From NCBI RefSeq assembly GCF_030697375.1, contig NZ_JAUYQD010000040.1, positions 62,001 to 126,000 on the forward strand: a DNA stretch of 64,000 nt, written 5' to 3'. Position 1 is the first letter of the stretch. Each line of letters starts with the position of its first letter. This stretch comes from Rhodoferax sp. (GTDB taxonomy: Bacteria > Pseudomonadota > Gammaproteobacteria > Burkholderiales > Burkholderiaceae_C). A program made the translations under genes and the position numbers. Positions 1 through 8,379 of the stretch are shown here, in pieces. Below the pieces are notes generated by a model that was given only the letters and a program-made list of their open reading frames with translations, ran no database searches and was not told the DNA's origin.

Positions 1-1098
1 GCGCCTTTGTTGGCGGATGCCGACTTCAGTTTCGAATTCAAAGAGCCCGCCAATCTGCCCAACCCGATGCTGTCCATGCAAGGGGCCAGCTTTGGCTACC
101 CGGCCCCCGACGACGCTCCCGAAGGTACGCCACCCACGGTCATTGTCCAAAACGTCAACCGCTCGGTGCTGGCAGGCCAACGCATCGGCATTTTGGGTGC
201 CAATGGCCAGGGCAAATCCACCCTGGTCAAGACTGTGGCCCGCGCTCTCAAAGCCACTGGCGGAGAGATCACGGAAGGCCGGGGTCTGAACATTGGTTAT
301 TTTGCCCAGCAAGAACTGGATGTTCTGCGGCCCACGGATACACCGTTGGAGCACATGATCGCTCTGGTCAAAGAGCTGACCGCTGCGGGAAAGATTGCCG
401 GACAAGCCACCCGCGAACAGGATTTGCGCAGCTTTTTAGGCACCTTCAATTTCGGTGGCGACATGGTCAAGCAGGCCGTGGGAAGCATGAGCGGTGGCGA
501 AAAAGCCCGACTGGTGCTGTGCATGATTGTGTGGCAGCGCCCCAACCTGCTGCTGCTGGACGAGCCCACCAACCACCTGGACCTGGCCACCCGCGAAGCG
601 CTGAGCATGGCGCTGAATGAGTTTGAAGGCACCGTGATGCTGGTCAGCCATGACCGTGCACTGTTGCGTGCCGTCTGTGACGAGTTCTGGATGGTATCCC
701 GTGGTGGCGTTGCCCCATTCGATGGTGATTTGGACGACTACCAGCGCTATTTGCTAGACGAGGCCAAACGCCAAAGGGAGTTGATCAAGGAAGCCCAGGC
801 GCAAGCATCCAAAGCCAAAGCTGTACAAAAAGCAACTTTGCCCGTGCCCACCGTAAAACAATCTCCAACGCAGGAAGCCGCACGCCAATGGAAAAAAGAT
901 CTGCAGGCCGTGGAGGCGCGTATGGAGATTTTGAATGGAGAAGGTGCAGCGCTGGAGGCCCGCCTCGCCGCCAACCCGCACGCATCGGAAATCGCTGACT
1001 TGGCAAAACGCCTGAACAATGTCAACGACGAAACCAAAGACTTGGAAGACCGCTGGTTGAAACTGTCATCGCAGTTGGAAGGCGCGCTGCAGGCATAA
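1..1098 (+). CDS. yheS: ABC-F family ATPase, YheS-like (5' end outside window)
   Basis: This is the C-terminal part of a duplicated-ATPase ABC-F protein; the frame is open from base 1, so the gene starts upstream. The second nucleotide-binding domain is complete: Walker A GANGQGKST at visible residues about 66-74, signature SGGEK, Walker B LLLLDEPTNHLDL and the H-switch SHDR. The stretch MIVWQRPNLLLLDEP and the FDGDLDDYQ region after the H-switch resemble E. coli YheS. A Lys/Ala/Gln-rich coiled coil of about 110 residues forms the tail. ABC-F proteins act on the ribosome E site rather than as transporters; the exact subfamily here is inference. A hairpin terminator follows the stop codon directly. 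Confidence 0.85.
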   Translation, partial: APLLADADFSFEFKEPANLPNPMLSMQGASFGYPAPDDAPEGTPPTVIVQNVNRSVLAGQRIGILGANGQGKSTLVKTVARALKATGGEITEGRGLNIGYFAQQELDVLRPTDTPLEHMIALVKELTAAGKIAGQATREQDLRSFLGTFNFGGDMVKQAVGSMSGGEKARLVLCMIVWQRPNLLLLDEPTNHLDLATREALSMALNEFEGTVMLVSHDRALLRAVCDEFWMVSRGGVAPFDGDLDDYQRYLLDEAKRQRELIKEAQAQASKAKAVQKATLPVPTVKQSPTQEAARQWKKDLQAVEARMEILNGEGAALEARLAANPHASEIADLAKRLNNVNDETKDLEDRWLKLSSQLEGALQA

Positions 1099-1100
1099 AA

Positions 1101-1130
1101 AAAGGATCTGACCGAAAGGGCAGATCCTTT
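1101..1130 (-). terminator. Rho-independent terminator of tRNA-Lys(CTT)
   Basis: A perfect 10-bp inverted repeat (AAAGGATCTG / CAGATCCTTT) with a 10-nt loop. On the minus strand the stem is followed by a T-run (A-run at 1097-1103 on the plus strand). It lies 5 bases beyond the tRNA CCA end. It also follows the plus-strand ABC-F stop codon, so it may work in both directions, but the U-tract is clear only for minus-strand transcripts. Confidence 0.75.
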
Positions 1131-1135
1131 ATAAG

Positions 1136-1211
1136 TGGTGGGTCCTGCGTGGCTCGAACACGCGACCTACTGATTAAGAGTCAGCTGCTCTACCAACTGA
1201 GCTAAGAACCC
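1136..1211 (-). tRNA. tRNA-Lys (anticodon CTT)
   Basis: A 76-nt cloverleaf ending in encoded CCA. The acceptor stem GGGTTCT pairs with AGGACCC (one G-U pair). The D-arm reads AGCTCAGTTGGTAGAGC and the T-arm contains the GTTCGAGCC loop. The anticodon loop CTCTTAA gives anticodon CTT, reading AAG. It lies 64 bases downstream of a second tRNA-Lys in the same direction. Confidence 0.93.
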
Positions 1212-1238
1212 ACTTTATCCATCAAAATTTTCAAAGAA

Positions 1239-1268
1239 AAAGCCTGATGATTTTAACTATCAGGCTTT
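1239..1268 (-). terminator. Rho-independent terminator of tRNA-Lys(TTT)
   Basis: Inverted repeat AAAGCCTGA / TCAGGCTTT (9 bp) with a 12-nt loop. On the minus strand it is followed by a T-rich tail (A-rich bases 1231-1241 on the plus strand). It starts 7 bases after the upstream tRNA gene, so the two tRNA genes may be transcribed separately. Confidence 0.7.
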
Positions 1269-1275
1269 CAAATGA

Positions 1276-1351
1276 TGGTGGGACGTGCGGGGGTCGAACC
1301 CACGACAAACGGATTAAAAGTCCGCTGCTCTACCAACTGAGCTAACGTCCC
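1276..1351 (-). tRNA. tRNA-Lys (anticodon TTT)
   Basis: A 76-nt cloverleaf with encoded CCA. The acceptor stem GGGACGT pairs perfectly with ACGTCCC. The anticodon loop CTTTTAA gives anticodon TTT, reading AAA and AAG. The D-arm is identical to that of the neighbouring CTT isoacceptor. Its own hairpin terminator follows at 1239-1268. Confidence 0.95.
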
Positions 1352-1419
1352 AACAGGATAAAACAAATATTTATTTAACCCTGCGAAGCCTCAAATTATA
1401 GCGTCTATTAACCATGAAT

Positions 1420-2187
1420 TTAGCTATTGTTCGAAATTTTATCTATTACCCATCCTGCGGCGCACAGACCAAAAGTTGCGGTCACTGTCACCAATGATCC
1501 GTAACCATGGCAATTGAGCGTGCTATCCATCGGTACAGCGCATGAGGACTGAGGCGCACTGACAGGTTCGCGGCTGAACACACATGCAACCCCCATCCTT
1601 TTACCATCGCGCGGCGCGTGGTGCTCCTTGCGCAAACGGTAACGCAATTGCGCAAGGAGTGGATCATGGGTCACTGCACTCAAATCTGCAATGTCAACCT
1701 GGTGTGCGTGACGTTTTCCGCCCGCTGCGCCAACCGAAATAAACAAGTGCTTGTTACTGCGTGCCCAAGCCGCCATTGCGGTTTTTGATTTCACCTGGTC
1801 ACAGGCATCAATCGTCGCATCAACCCCCTCGGGGAGAATTGAGGGCCAATTGTCCGGCTCCACAAATGCGTCCACACAGGTCACATCACAGGCGGGGTTG
1901 ATCAGTGCAATACGCTCCTGCATCGCTACGACCTTGGACTTTCCAGTAGTGGTGCTCAGCGCATGCACTTGGCGGTTGATATTGGACTCCGCCACATGGT
2001 CCATATCGATCAATGTTAGACGCCCAACGCCACTACGCGCCAGTGCTTCTGCTGCCCAGGACCCCACACCGCCAATACCCACCACGGCGACGTGAGCACG
2101 ACGCACACGCTGAGCCGGATCGGCGCCCAACAGGCGATCAAGTCCCGAAAAACGCCGAACTAAATCAGCATCGTCGGTGTCTGACAT
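1420..2187 (-). CDS. tcdA: tRNA threonylcarbamoyladenosine dehydratase TcdA
   Basis: A ThiF/MoeB/E1-like protein of 255 aa. The N-terminal dinucleotide-binding motif GIGGVGSWAAEALARSG is followed by the adenylation-type segment LIDMDHVAESNINRQ. The spacing and the DACDQVKSK segment fit the YgdL/TcdA (CsdL) family, which dehydrates t6A37 to cyclic t6A in ANN-decoding tRNAs using ATP. I chose the ATG at 2187, which has a weak GGGAA upstream; a GTG at 2211 would add eight residues. It is the last gene of the tolB-pal-cpoB run, 38 bases after cpoB. Proximity to tRNA-Lys genes, which carry t6A, is suggestive only. Confidence 0.85.
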   Translation of the reverse strand: MSDTDDADLVRRFSGLDRLLGADPAQRVRRAHVAVVGIGGVGSWAAEALARSGVGRLTLIDMDHVAESNINRQVHALSTTTGKSKVVAMQERIALINPACDVTCVDAFVEPDNWPSILPEGVDATIDACDQVKSKTAMAAWARSNKHLFISVGAAGGKRHAHQVDIADLSAVTHDPLLAQLRYRLRKEHHAPRDGKRMGVACVFSREPVSAPQSSCAVPMDSTLNCHGYGSLVTVTATFGLCAAGWVIDKISNNS

Positions 2188-2225
2188 ATTTCCCAAAGAC
2201 GGTGGTGACACGTGGCGCGAAATCC

Positions 2226-3047
2226 CTATTTGAACCGCGCAAGTCGATCTTTGGCTGCAAGGGCCGCTTCAGTACCCGGATGCGTGGCAACGAGTTCTTC
2301 CAAAGTTTTACGCGCGCCTTTGTTGTCCTTTATTTCCAGCTGACAGTTGGCAATCGCCAGCATGGCTTCCGGCACCCGAACATGGTCCGACGCTTGAGTC
2401 ACCAAAAACCGGAAGTTCGCCATGGCCTCTTTATAGTCTTTGGTCGCATATTGCGCATTACCCAACCAGAACAGTGCCGACGGCCGGTAGCCGCTTTGTG
2501 GATAGCGATTCAGGAAATCCACGAAGACGAGCTGCGCGTTAGCAAACTCACCTTTGCGAAAAATTGCCAACGCCGCTTCATAGTCCTTCTTTTCTGCAGG
2601 CTCTGAGAGAAACTCCCGCCCATCCACAGCCACCCGTGCGGGTTCCAGTTTGCGCAACCGGTCTTCCGTTGCCTGCAGAACGTCTTTTTGACGCCGCTGC
2701 AGCTCCGCCACATCCCGTGCCACCTGCTCATCTTGGCCACGCAACTTTGCCAGATCAGAACGAGAGATTTCCAACTGATTTTGCAAATCTACAAGTCCTC
2801 TTCGAACTTGCTCACCCTCTTCTGTGGCTCGGCGTGTTTCTTCGGAAATTCTTTGTTCCAAATCACGCTTGAGCACTTCAATTTGCTGCCGAAGCTCTTG
2901 GTTGGTCTGGCGCAATTCCAAAATAGCCCTTCGTGCCTCTTCATCATCGAAAAGTCCGGCCGACGCACTGCCAATACACGCCATCAACAAGACCGCAACA
3001 CCGAGACGGACCTGCTGCACCGCGGAAAAGAAAGATATGGATCTCAT
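2226..3047 (-). CDS. cpoB: Tol-Pal cell division coordinator CpoB (YbgF)
   Basis: A periplasmic protein of 273 aa. It has a signal peptide of about 30 residues (cut near GSASA|GLF). A coiled-coil segment with heptad-like Leu/Glu/Arg spacing (residues about 35-115) matches the CpoB trimerisation domain, and a C-terminal TPR region (about 150-270) contains FWLGNAQYATKDY and DNKGARKTLEELV. CpoB couples Tol-Pal constriction to PBP1b peptidoglycan synthesis. Its ATG overlaps the pal stop by four bases (ATGA), indicating translational coupling. Confidence 0.9.
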   Translation of the reverse strand: MRSISFFSAVQQVRLGVAVLLMACIGSASAGLFDDEEARRAILELRQTNQELRQQIEVLKRDLEQRISEETRRATEEGEQVRRGLVDLQNQLEISRSDLAKLRGQDEQVARDVAELQRRQKDVLQATEDRLRKLEPARVAVDGREFLSEPAEKKDYEAALAIFRKGEFANAQLVFVDFLNRYPQSGYRPSALFWLGNAQYATKDYKEAMANFRFLVTQASDHVRVPEAMLAIANCQLEIKDNKGARKTLEELVATHPGTEAALAAKDRLARFK

Positions 3048-3589
3048 CGGTAGCTAATTTCAGCTCGACGATTTTTTTCCATCGCTGCCTCGGTTGCGCC
3101 CAATACTGCGGGCTTTTCCTTGCCAAAACTCACTGCTTCCAGCTGACTTTCAGCCACCCCCAGTAGACCCAGTGCGCGTCTCACTGCTTCGGCACGTTTT
3201 TGACCCAAGGCCAAGTTGTACTCACGTCCACCGCGCTCGTCGGTGTGCCCTTCGATAGCGACCTTACGGGCCTTGTCAGACTTAATAGAGCGGGCATGCG
3301 CTTCGATCACCGACTGGAACTCGGGACGGATGGCAAAGCTGTCGTAATCAAAATAGACGATTCGGGTTGTGGCTTGCAACGCTGTGTCTTTGCCACTCTG
3401 TCCCAGATCTAGGCCTGTGACGGTGCCCTTTCCGACGGCGGAGCCATCAGCTTTACCACTATCTGCATCGGATGAGGTTGAAACGGCAGCGCCCGCCTTG
3501 TCCTCCACCGGGACATTGTCCAACTTGACCGCTGACCCACAGGCTGACAACAAAGCGGCTACTGCAACCGCCAATACCAATCGATTCAT
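3044..3589 (-). CDS. pal: Peptidoglycan-associated lipoprotein Pal
   Basis: A 181-aa outer-membrane lipoprotein. The N-terminus MNRLVLAVAVAALLSACGS carries a lipobox (LSAC, lipidated Cys at residue 17). The C-terminal OmpA-like domain has the diaminopimelate-binding signature EGHTDERGGREYNLALGQKR. An upstream in-frame start would add 15 residues before the signal peptide. I chose the ATG at 3589 because it has an AGGAG box about 7 bases upstream and puts the lipobox in place. It sits between tolB and cpoB, as is usual for the tol operon. Confidence 0.95.
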   Translation of the reverse strand: MNRLVLAVAVAALLSACGSAVKLDNVPVEDKAGAAVSTSSDADSGKADGSAVGKGTVTGLDLGQSGKDTALQATTRIVYFDYDSFAIRPEFQSVIEAHARSIKSDKARKVAIEGHTDERGGREYNLALGQKRAEAVRRALGLLGVAESQLEAVSFGKEKPAVLGATEAAMEKNRRAEISYR

Positions 3590-3612
3590 CCCATACTCCT
3601 TGTTACATGAAA

Positions 3613-4884
3613 CTATTTTTGCATTGGGCCCCAATCGGGCTCGCGAATGTCACCATTTTGACCAGCCAATCGGGCTTTTATCTTTCCGTCCAGCGTTGTT
3701 GTCATCAATGCCTCGCGGCCTTGTTGCTGCGTCGCGTAAATAACAAGGCGGCTATTGGGTGAAAAGCTCGGATTTTCATCCCCTGTCGTATCGGTGATCG
3801 CACTGGAAACGCCAGAAGCCAGATCCATCACATGCAATTTGAATGCGCCACTGACACGTGAAATATAGGCAAGCCATCGCCCATCCGCACTCACAGCAGG
3901 TGATATGTTATAGGTTCCACTGAACGTCACGCGCTCAGGACTACCACCAGCGGAAGGCATCCGATAAATCTGGGGGGACCCACCTCGATCACTGACGAAA
4001 TAAATGGTCTTGCCATCGGCTGCGAATGTTGGCTCGGTATCAATGGCATTGGACTGTGCCAAGCGTCTTGGCTCACCGCCAGTTGCATCCATGAGGTACA
4101 GCTGCGATCCACCATCACGACTCAACGTGACCGCAAGCGTCTTCCCATCTGGTGACCAAGCCGGAGCACTGTTGGAGCCTTTAAAATTTGCAACCAGGCG
4201 ACGCTTGGTATTAGAAAGGTCATGCACAAAAATAACAGGCTTGCGCGATTCAAAGGAAACGTAGGCCAATTGGTTGCCATTGGGTGACCACGACGGAGAA
4301 ATGATAGGTTCACCGCTGTTCAACGCACTTTGCGGATTTTCGCCGTCAGCATCTGCGACCCACAAATGAAACGCCTGCCCAGCTTTGGTGACGTATGCAA
4401 TCCGTGTTGAAAACACACCTTTGTCACCTGTCAGTTTTTCGTACACGAAGTCCGCTATTTGATGGGCCACGAAACGCAACTCCCCGGCAGTCGCAGAATA
4501 ACTTTGCCCCCCAAGATCACCAAGATCTTGCCCGCGAACAACATCCCAAAGGCGAAAGCGCACATCAAATCGTCCATCTGCCAAGCGAGTCACACTGCCG
4601 GCAATCAGAGCATCAGCCCCCTTTTGACGCCACACAGAAACAGCAGGACGGGCGATTTCATCCAAAGACACGCCACCAGTTTCAACGCCCCTAAATTGAC
4701 CGCTACGTTCCAAATCAGCTAGAACAATGGCAGATATTTTTTGCGGAGCAGCATCTTCGCCACGAAATGTGGCAGCTGCAATGGGAAGCTGCGTCAATCC
4801 CACACCAGACACCTCCACGCGAAATTGGGCACTTGCACCCAGACTCAGCATCGCAATCCAAAGACCCAGCAGAAACTTATTCAT
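3613..4884 (-). CDS. tolB: Tol-Pal system beta-propeller protein TolB
   Basis: A periplasmic protein of 423 aa. A signal peptide (cut near LGASA|QF) is followed by an N-terminal domain (about 20-165) and a six-bladed propeller with repeated SPSWSPNG, APAWSPDGK and NPSFSPNSR motifs, typical of TolB/WD40-like repeats. It binds Pal and the TolA system during outer-membrane constriction. pal follows after 23 bases. The gene directly upstream (10 bases) is a glycosyltransferase, not tolA, so tolQRA must be elsewhere and the promoter of this sub-operon is unclear. Confidence 0.95.
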   Translation of the reverse strand: MNKFLLGLWIAMLSLGASAQFRVEVSGVGLTQLPIAAATFRGEDAAPQKISAIVLADLERSGQFRGVETGGVSLDEIARPAVSVWRQKGADALIAGSVTRLADGRFDVRFRLWDVVRGQDLGDLGGQSYSATAGELRFVAHQIADFVYEKLTGDKGVFSTRIAYVTKAGQAFHLWVADADGENPQSALNSGEPIISPSWSPNGNQLAYVSFESRKPVIFVHDLSNTKRRLVANFKGSNSAPAWSPDGKTLAVTLSRDGGSQLYLMDATGGEPRRLAQSNAIDTEPTFAADGKTIYFVSDRGGSPQIYRMPSAGGSPERVTFSGTYNISPAVSADGRWLAYISRVSGAFKLHVMDLASGVSSAITDTTGDENPSFSPNSRLVIYATQQQGREALMTTTLDGKIKARLAGQNGDIREPDWGPMQK

Positions 4885-4894
4885 TGTTTACAAA

Positions 4895-5749
4895 TCATCC
4901 CAATCTGTTGACTACCATATCAGAACCACCCAAACTCTCACGGTAACCGACCGTAGAAAGCACTTGGTGGTTTCGCTGACGTTCCCTCACCCGATCCGCG
5001 TTCTTTGATTCCTGCGCCCGACTCGACTCAGGGTGCCATAAATGGTAAACCTCAGTCGCGCAAAAACCGTTCTTTCGCTTCAACCCCAAGTTGTGCAAGC
5101 GGAGAACAAAATCGGCGTCTTCATGCCCCCAACCTACAAATGACTCATCAAACCCATTGATTGCTTCATAGTCTGATCTCCAGACCCCCATGTTGCAACT
5201 GCGAATGCCCCGCCACACAAAGTCGGCCTGCGTCCTGAACGGAAAGTCTGGAAAGCGCAGTAACCCGGTCAGTTTACTCGCATCACCTGCCCACCTCTTC
5301 TTGATCCAATAGCTCGGGGAACGACAGCAAACCGAAGCGGTATCGGACACAATTTCCCTCGTGAATGTTTCAGACAGTAAAACCCTGCTGCCGTTAACAA
5401 AGCACCCTGGCTCCATCAATCGCCTGTGCTGACGCACAAAATCAATTTCAGGAATGCAATCCCCATCTAGAAAGACAATGTAATCACCTTGCGCCACCGA
5501 AACGCCTCGATTGCGAACGCGGGACGCAGTAAATCCGATATCGGGGTGCCACACATGGGTAAGTTGCAAACCGAAAGTTGAAGCAGTCGATTGAATGACA
5601 TCCCTGTGCCTTTGAGAGGACCCATCATCAGCAATAATGACCTCAAAGCTCTTGTCATCCTGTAGTGCAAGGCCTCGCAGCACCTGCATCAAAGCATCGC
5701 TGCGGTTGTAGGTGGTCACGACCACTGAAATCAGATTGGGTGGAGGCAT
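4895..5749 (-). CDS. Glycosyltransferase family 2 with galactosyltransferase-like C-terminus
   Basis: A GT-A fold protein of about 284 aa. It starts with ISVVVTTYNRSDALMQVL, has a nucleotide-binding IIADDGSSQ, a DxD-type FLDGDC and the C-terminal GFDESFVGWGHEDADFVLRL segment of the Glyco_transf_7C type. Such enzymes add sugars to LPS or capsule chains; donor and acceptor cannot be told. The start is uncertain: ATG at 5749, or GTG at 5800 (301 aa), neither with a good ribosome site. It diverges from the waaE-like gene and abuts tolB. Confidence 0.75.
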   Translation of the reverse strand: MPPPNLISVVVTTYNRSDALMQVLRGLALQDDKSFEVIIADDGSSQRHRDVIQSTASTFGLQLTHVWHPDIGFTASRVRNRGVSVAQGDYIVFLDGDCIPEIDFVRQHRRLMEPGCFVNGSRVLLSETFTREIVSDTASVCCRSPSYWIKKRWAGDASKLTGLLRFPDFPFRTQADFVWRGIRSCNMGVWRSDYEAINGFDESFVGWGHEDADFVLRLHNLGLKRKNGFCATEVYHLWHPESSRAQESKNADRVRERQRNHQVLSTVGYRESLGGSDMVVNRLG

Positions 5750-5858
5750 TTTGGAATAGACTACGCGGCTTGAACGCAAGTGCCGTCTATTCTGTGGCAC
5801 TCACAACACCCGCTTCGTGCCCACGGCACTGCATAGACTTTGTATCGTATCACTATCG

Positions 5859-6653
5859 ATGACCCAGATTTCCGTCTACATCATTGCTTTTAACGAAGCA
5901 GAAAAGGTACGTGCGACGATAGAAAGCGTTCGCTGGGCGGACGAAATCATTGTTGTCGACTCCTGGAGCACCGATGGCACCGCCGATATCGCCACCCAAC
6001 TGGGCGCACGGGTGGTGCAGGTCAAGTTCAATGGTTTTGGCGACTTACGCAACCATGCCATTTCGGCCTGTTCGCACGAGTGGATATTCAGCTTGGACGC
6101 CGATGAGCGATGCACTTCGGAAGCTGCCGCAGAAATTAAAGCAATCACTGCAAACGAGAACGCGCTGGACGCCTACTGGACACCCCGCCGCAATTATTTC
6201 ATGGGCCGTTGGATCAAGCATTCAGGTTGGTACCCCAATTACCGGCAACCTCAATTGTTTCGTAAAGGCGCCATGCAATACGACCTGAAACCAGTGCATG
6301 AGGGCTACATACTCCAGTCCTCCAGACCCATCGGCCATATGCAAAATGCGATTTGGCAGTTTCCCTTCAAAAACATGAGCGAAGTAATGCACAAGGCGAA
6401 TCGCTATTCTTCGCTCGGCGCTGAAAAAATTAAACACAAGAAAATCTCCATGGGCACTGCTCTGGGCCATGGCCTGTGGTCATTTGCCAAACACTATATT
6501 TTCAAACTGGGTTTTTTGGATGGTTGGGCAGGGTTTGTGATTGCGCTGGGAAATTTTGAAGGTACGTTTTATCGGTATGTGAAGGCGATTGAACTTCAAA
6601 AGAGCTCCCAGTGGAAAGATCCGCTGAAACCATCCGGTATGTCCAATGACTAA
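5859..6653 (+). CDS. Glycosyltransferase family 2, WaaE/KdtX-like
   Basis: A 264-aa GT2 protein beginning ISVYIIAFNEAEKVR, with VDSWSTDGT, the LRNHAISACSHEWIFSLDADER region containing the DxD-like DAD, and the YWTPRRNYFMGRWIKHSGWYP stretch of core-LPS glucosyltransferases of the WaaE/KdtX group. It probably adds a sugar to the inner core. I chose the ATG at 5859 because the conserved N-terminus starts there; an upstream start would add 14 residues. Its end overlaps msbA by eight bases, and it heads a five-gene plus-strand run. Confidence 0.8.
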   Translation: MTQISVYIIAFNEAEKVRATIESVRWADEIIVVDSWSTDGTADIATQLGARVVQVKFNGFGDLRNHAISACSHEWIFSLDADERCTSEAAAEIKAITANENALDAYWTPRRNYFMGRWIKHSGWYPNYRQPQLFRKGAMQYDLKPVHEGYILQSSRPIGHMQNAIWQFPFKNMSEVMHKANRYSSLGAEKIKHKKISMGTALGHGLWSFAKHYIFKLGFLDGWAGFVIALGNFEGTFYRYVKAIELQKSSQWKDPLKPSGMSND

Positions 6654-8379
6654 TTCAGACCGGGCACTTTATCGGCGCCTCTTGACTTATGTTATTCCCT
6701 ATTGGAAGGCCTTTGCACTTGCAGTCTTGGGAATGATGGGAACCGCAGCCACTGAACCTGTGTTTCCCGCCATTATGAAATTCTTGCTGGACCATGGATT
6801 CAAAACCGAAGACCAACGCTTGGTTTGGCTGATTCCATTGGCAATCGTCGTGCTCTTCATGACGCGAGGCGTATTGTCATTTGTTACCAACTACCTAATG
6901 ACTTGGGTCTCCACACGTCTGGTATGCGACTTACGTAGAGAACTTTTTGCAAAAATCCTATCCCTACCTACACAGACATTCCATGAGTTGTCATCTGGTC
7001 AATTGATCTCCAAGCTGCTGTATGACGTGGACAATGTCAACCAAGCAGCAACCAATGTCCTTGTCACCGCCGTTCGAGAGTCGCTCACAGCGGTCGCGCT
7101 GCTATCCTACTTGCTCTATCTGGATTGGAAGCTCACGCTCATCACGCTGGCCATTGGGCCCGCGATCGCTTTCATAATTCAAGGCTTTGGCAAACGGATA
7201 CGCACAGCCAGTCGTGCAAGCTTTGACTCGATGCGAACCATTGCGCATACCGTAGAGGAAACTGCGGTGGCCAACAAGGTCATCAAGATCTACGGCGCGC
7301 AGGCACAGCAAACAGAACGGTTTCACGCAAACACCGAGCGATTTCGACGCTCCATGATGCGTGAAGCCATACCGGCTTCAGCACTGACCCCAATTACCCA
7401 TCTGACCGCGTCTCTGGCGATTGCAGCCATAACTTTCATGGCTCTGAGCCGGTCCATGGGGCAAGCAGGAGACTCCGCCGGTGGTTTTGTTTCCTTTATC
7501 ACAACACTACTGCTATTGATTTCGCCGATTAAGCAACTCACCACCATCAGTCCAATAATGCAAAGGGGCTTGTCGGCATGCGAAAGCGTATTTACGTTTT
7601 TAGACAGTCCTAGCGAAAATGATCCCGGTAAAATTGAATTGGAACACGTGCAAGGCAGCATTGAGTTTGATAAGGTCAACTTCCGTTACATGGGGGCGGA
7701 AAAAGCGGCCTTGTCGGACATCAGTTTTCGTGTGTCGGCTGGTCAGACGGTGGCATTGGTTGGCGCTTCGGGAGGTGGAAAATCCACTGTTGGCGCACTG
7801 GTCCCCCGCTTCTACCCCAATGGTGCAGGCCATATACGCATTGATGGGCAGGATATCAACGATGTAACTTTGTCAAGCCTGCGGCGTAACATCGCGCTGG
7901 TCAGTCAGGAGATCGTTCTGCTCAACGACACGGTCGAAGCAAATATCGCCTTTGGTATGGAGCGCAATCGATCAAGGCAAGAGGTTGTTCAGGCAGCACA
8001 AGCAGCCAATGCATGGGAATTTATCAAACAGCTTCCCCAAGGGCTGGACAGTTTGATTGGTGAAAATGGGGCTAAATTGTCCGGCGGACAGCGCCAACGG
8101 ATCGCCATCGCGCGAGCCCTGCTCAAAAATGCGCCCATACTAATTTTGGATGAGGCAACTTCGGCCCTGGACACTGAATCCGAGCGGCAAGTGCAAAACG
8201 CTTTGAACATACTGATGAAGAATAGAACTACGCTGGTCATTGCCCATCGGCTCAGCACCATCGAACGAGCTGACCAGATTTTGGTGTTGGAAGAAGGGCG
8301 TATCGTTGAATCTGGTACCCATACTGAACTGGTACAAGCCGGAGGCTACTATGCCAATCTGGCTCGAATGCAGGCATGA
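6646..8379 (+). CDS. msbA: MsbA-type lipid A/LPS-core ABC flippase
   Basis: A half-transporter of 577 aa. An N-terminal six-helix exporter domain (about 20-315) is followed by a nucleotide-binding domain with Walker A GASGGGKST (about 375), signature LSGGQRQR and Walker B ILILDEATSALD. Homodimeric MsbA flips core-lipid A across the inner membrane. No lpxK follows, unlike the common msbA-lpxK pair; the gene lies inside a glycosyltransferase block. A paralogue exporting another glycolipid is therefore possible. It overlaps both neighbours (8 and 4 bases). Confidence 0.85.
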   Translation: MTNSDRALYRRLLTYVIPYWKAFALAVLGMMGTAATEPVFPAIMKFLLDHGFKTEDQRLVWLIPLAIVVLFMTRGVLSFVTNYLMTWVSTRLVCDLRRELFAKILSLPTQTFHELSSGQLISKLLYDVDNVNQAATNVLVTAVRESLTAVALLSYLLYLDWKLTLITLAIGPAIAFIIQGFGKRIRTASRASFDSMRTIAHTVEETAVANKVIKIYGAQAQQTERFHANTERFRRSMMREAIPASALTPITHLTASLAIAAITFMALSRSMGQAGDSAGGFVSFITTLLLLISPIKQLTTISPIMQRGLSACESVFTFLDSPSENDPGKIELEHVQGSIEFDKVNFRYMGAEKAALSDISFRVSAGQTVALVGASGGGKSTVGALVPRFYPNGAGHIRIDGQDINDVTLSSLRRNIALVSQEIVLLNDTVEANIAFGMERNRSRQEVVQAAQAANAWEFIKQLPQGLDSLIGENGAKLSGGQRQRIAIARALLKNAPILILDEATSALDTESERQVQNALNILMKNRTTLVIAHRLSTIERADQILVLEEGRIVESGTHTELVQAGGYYANLARMQA

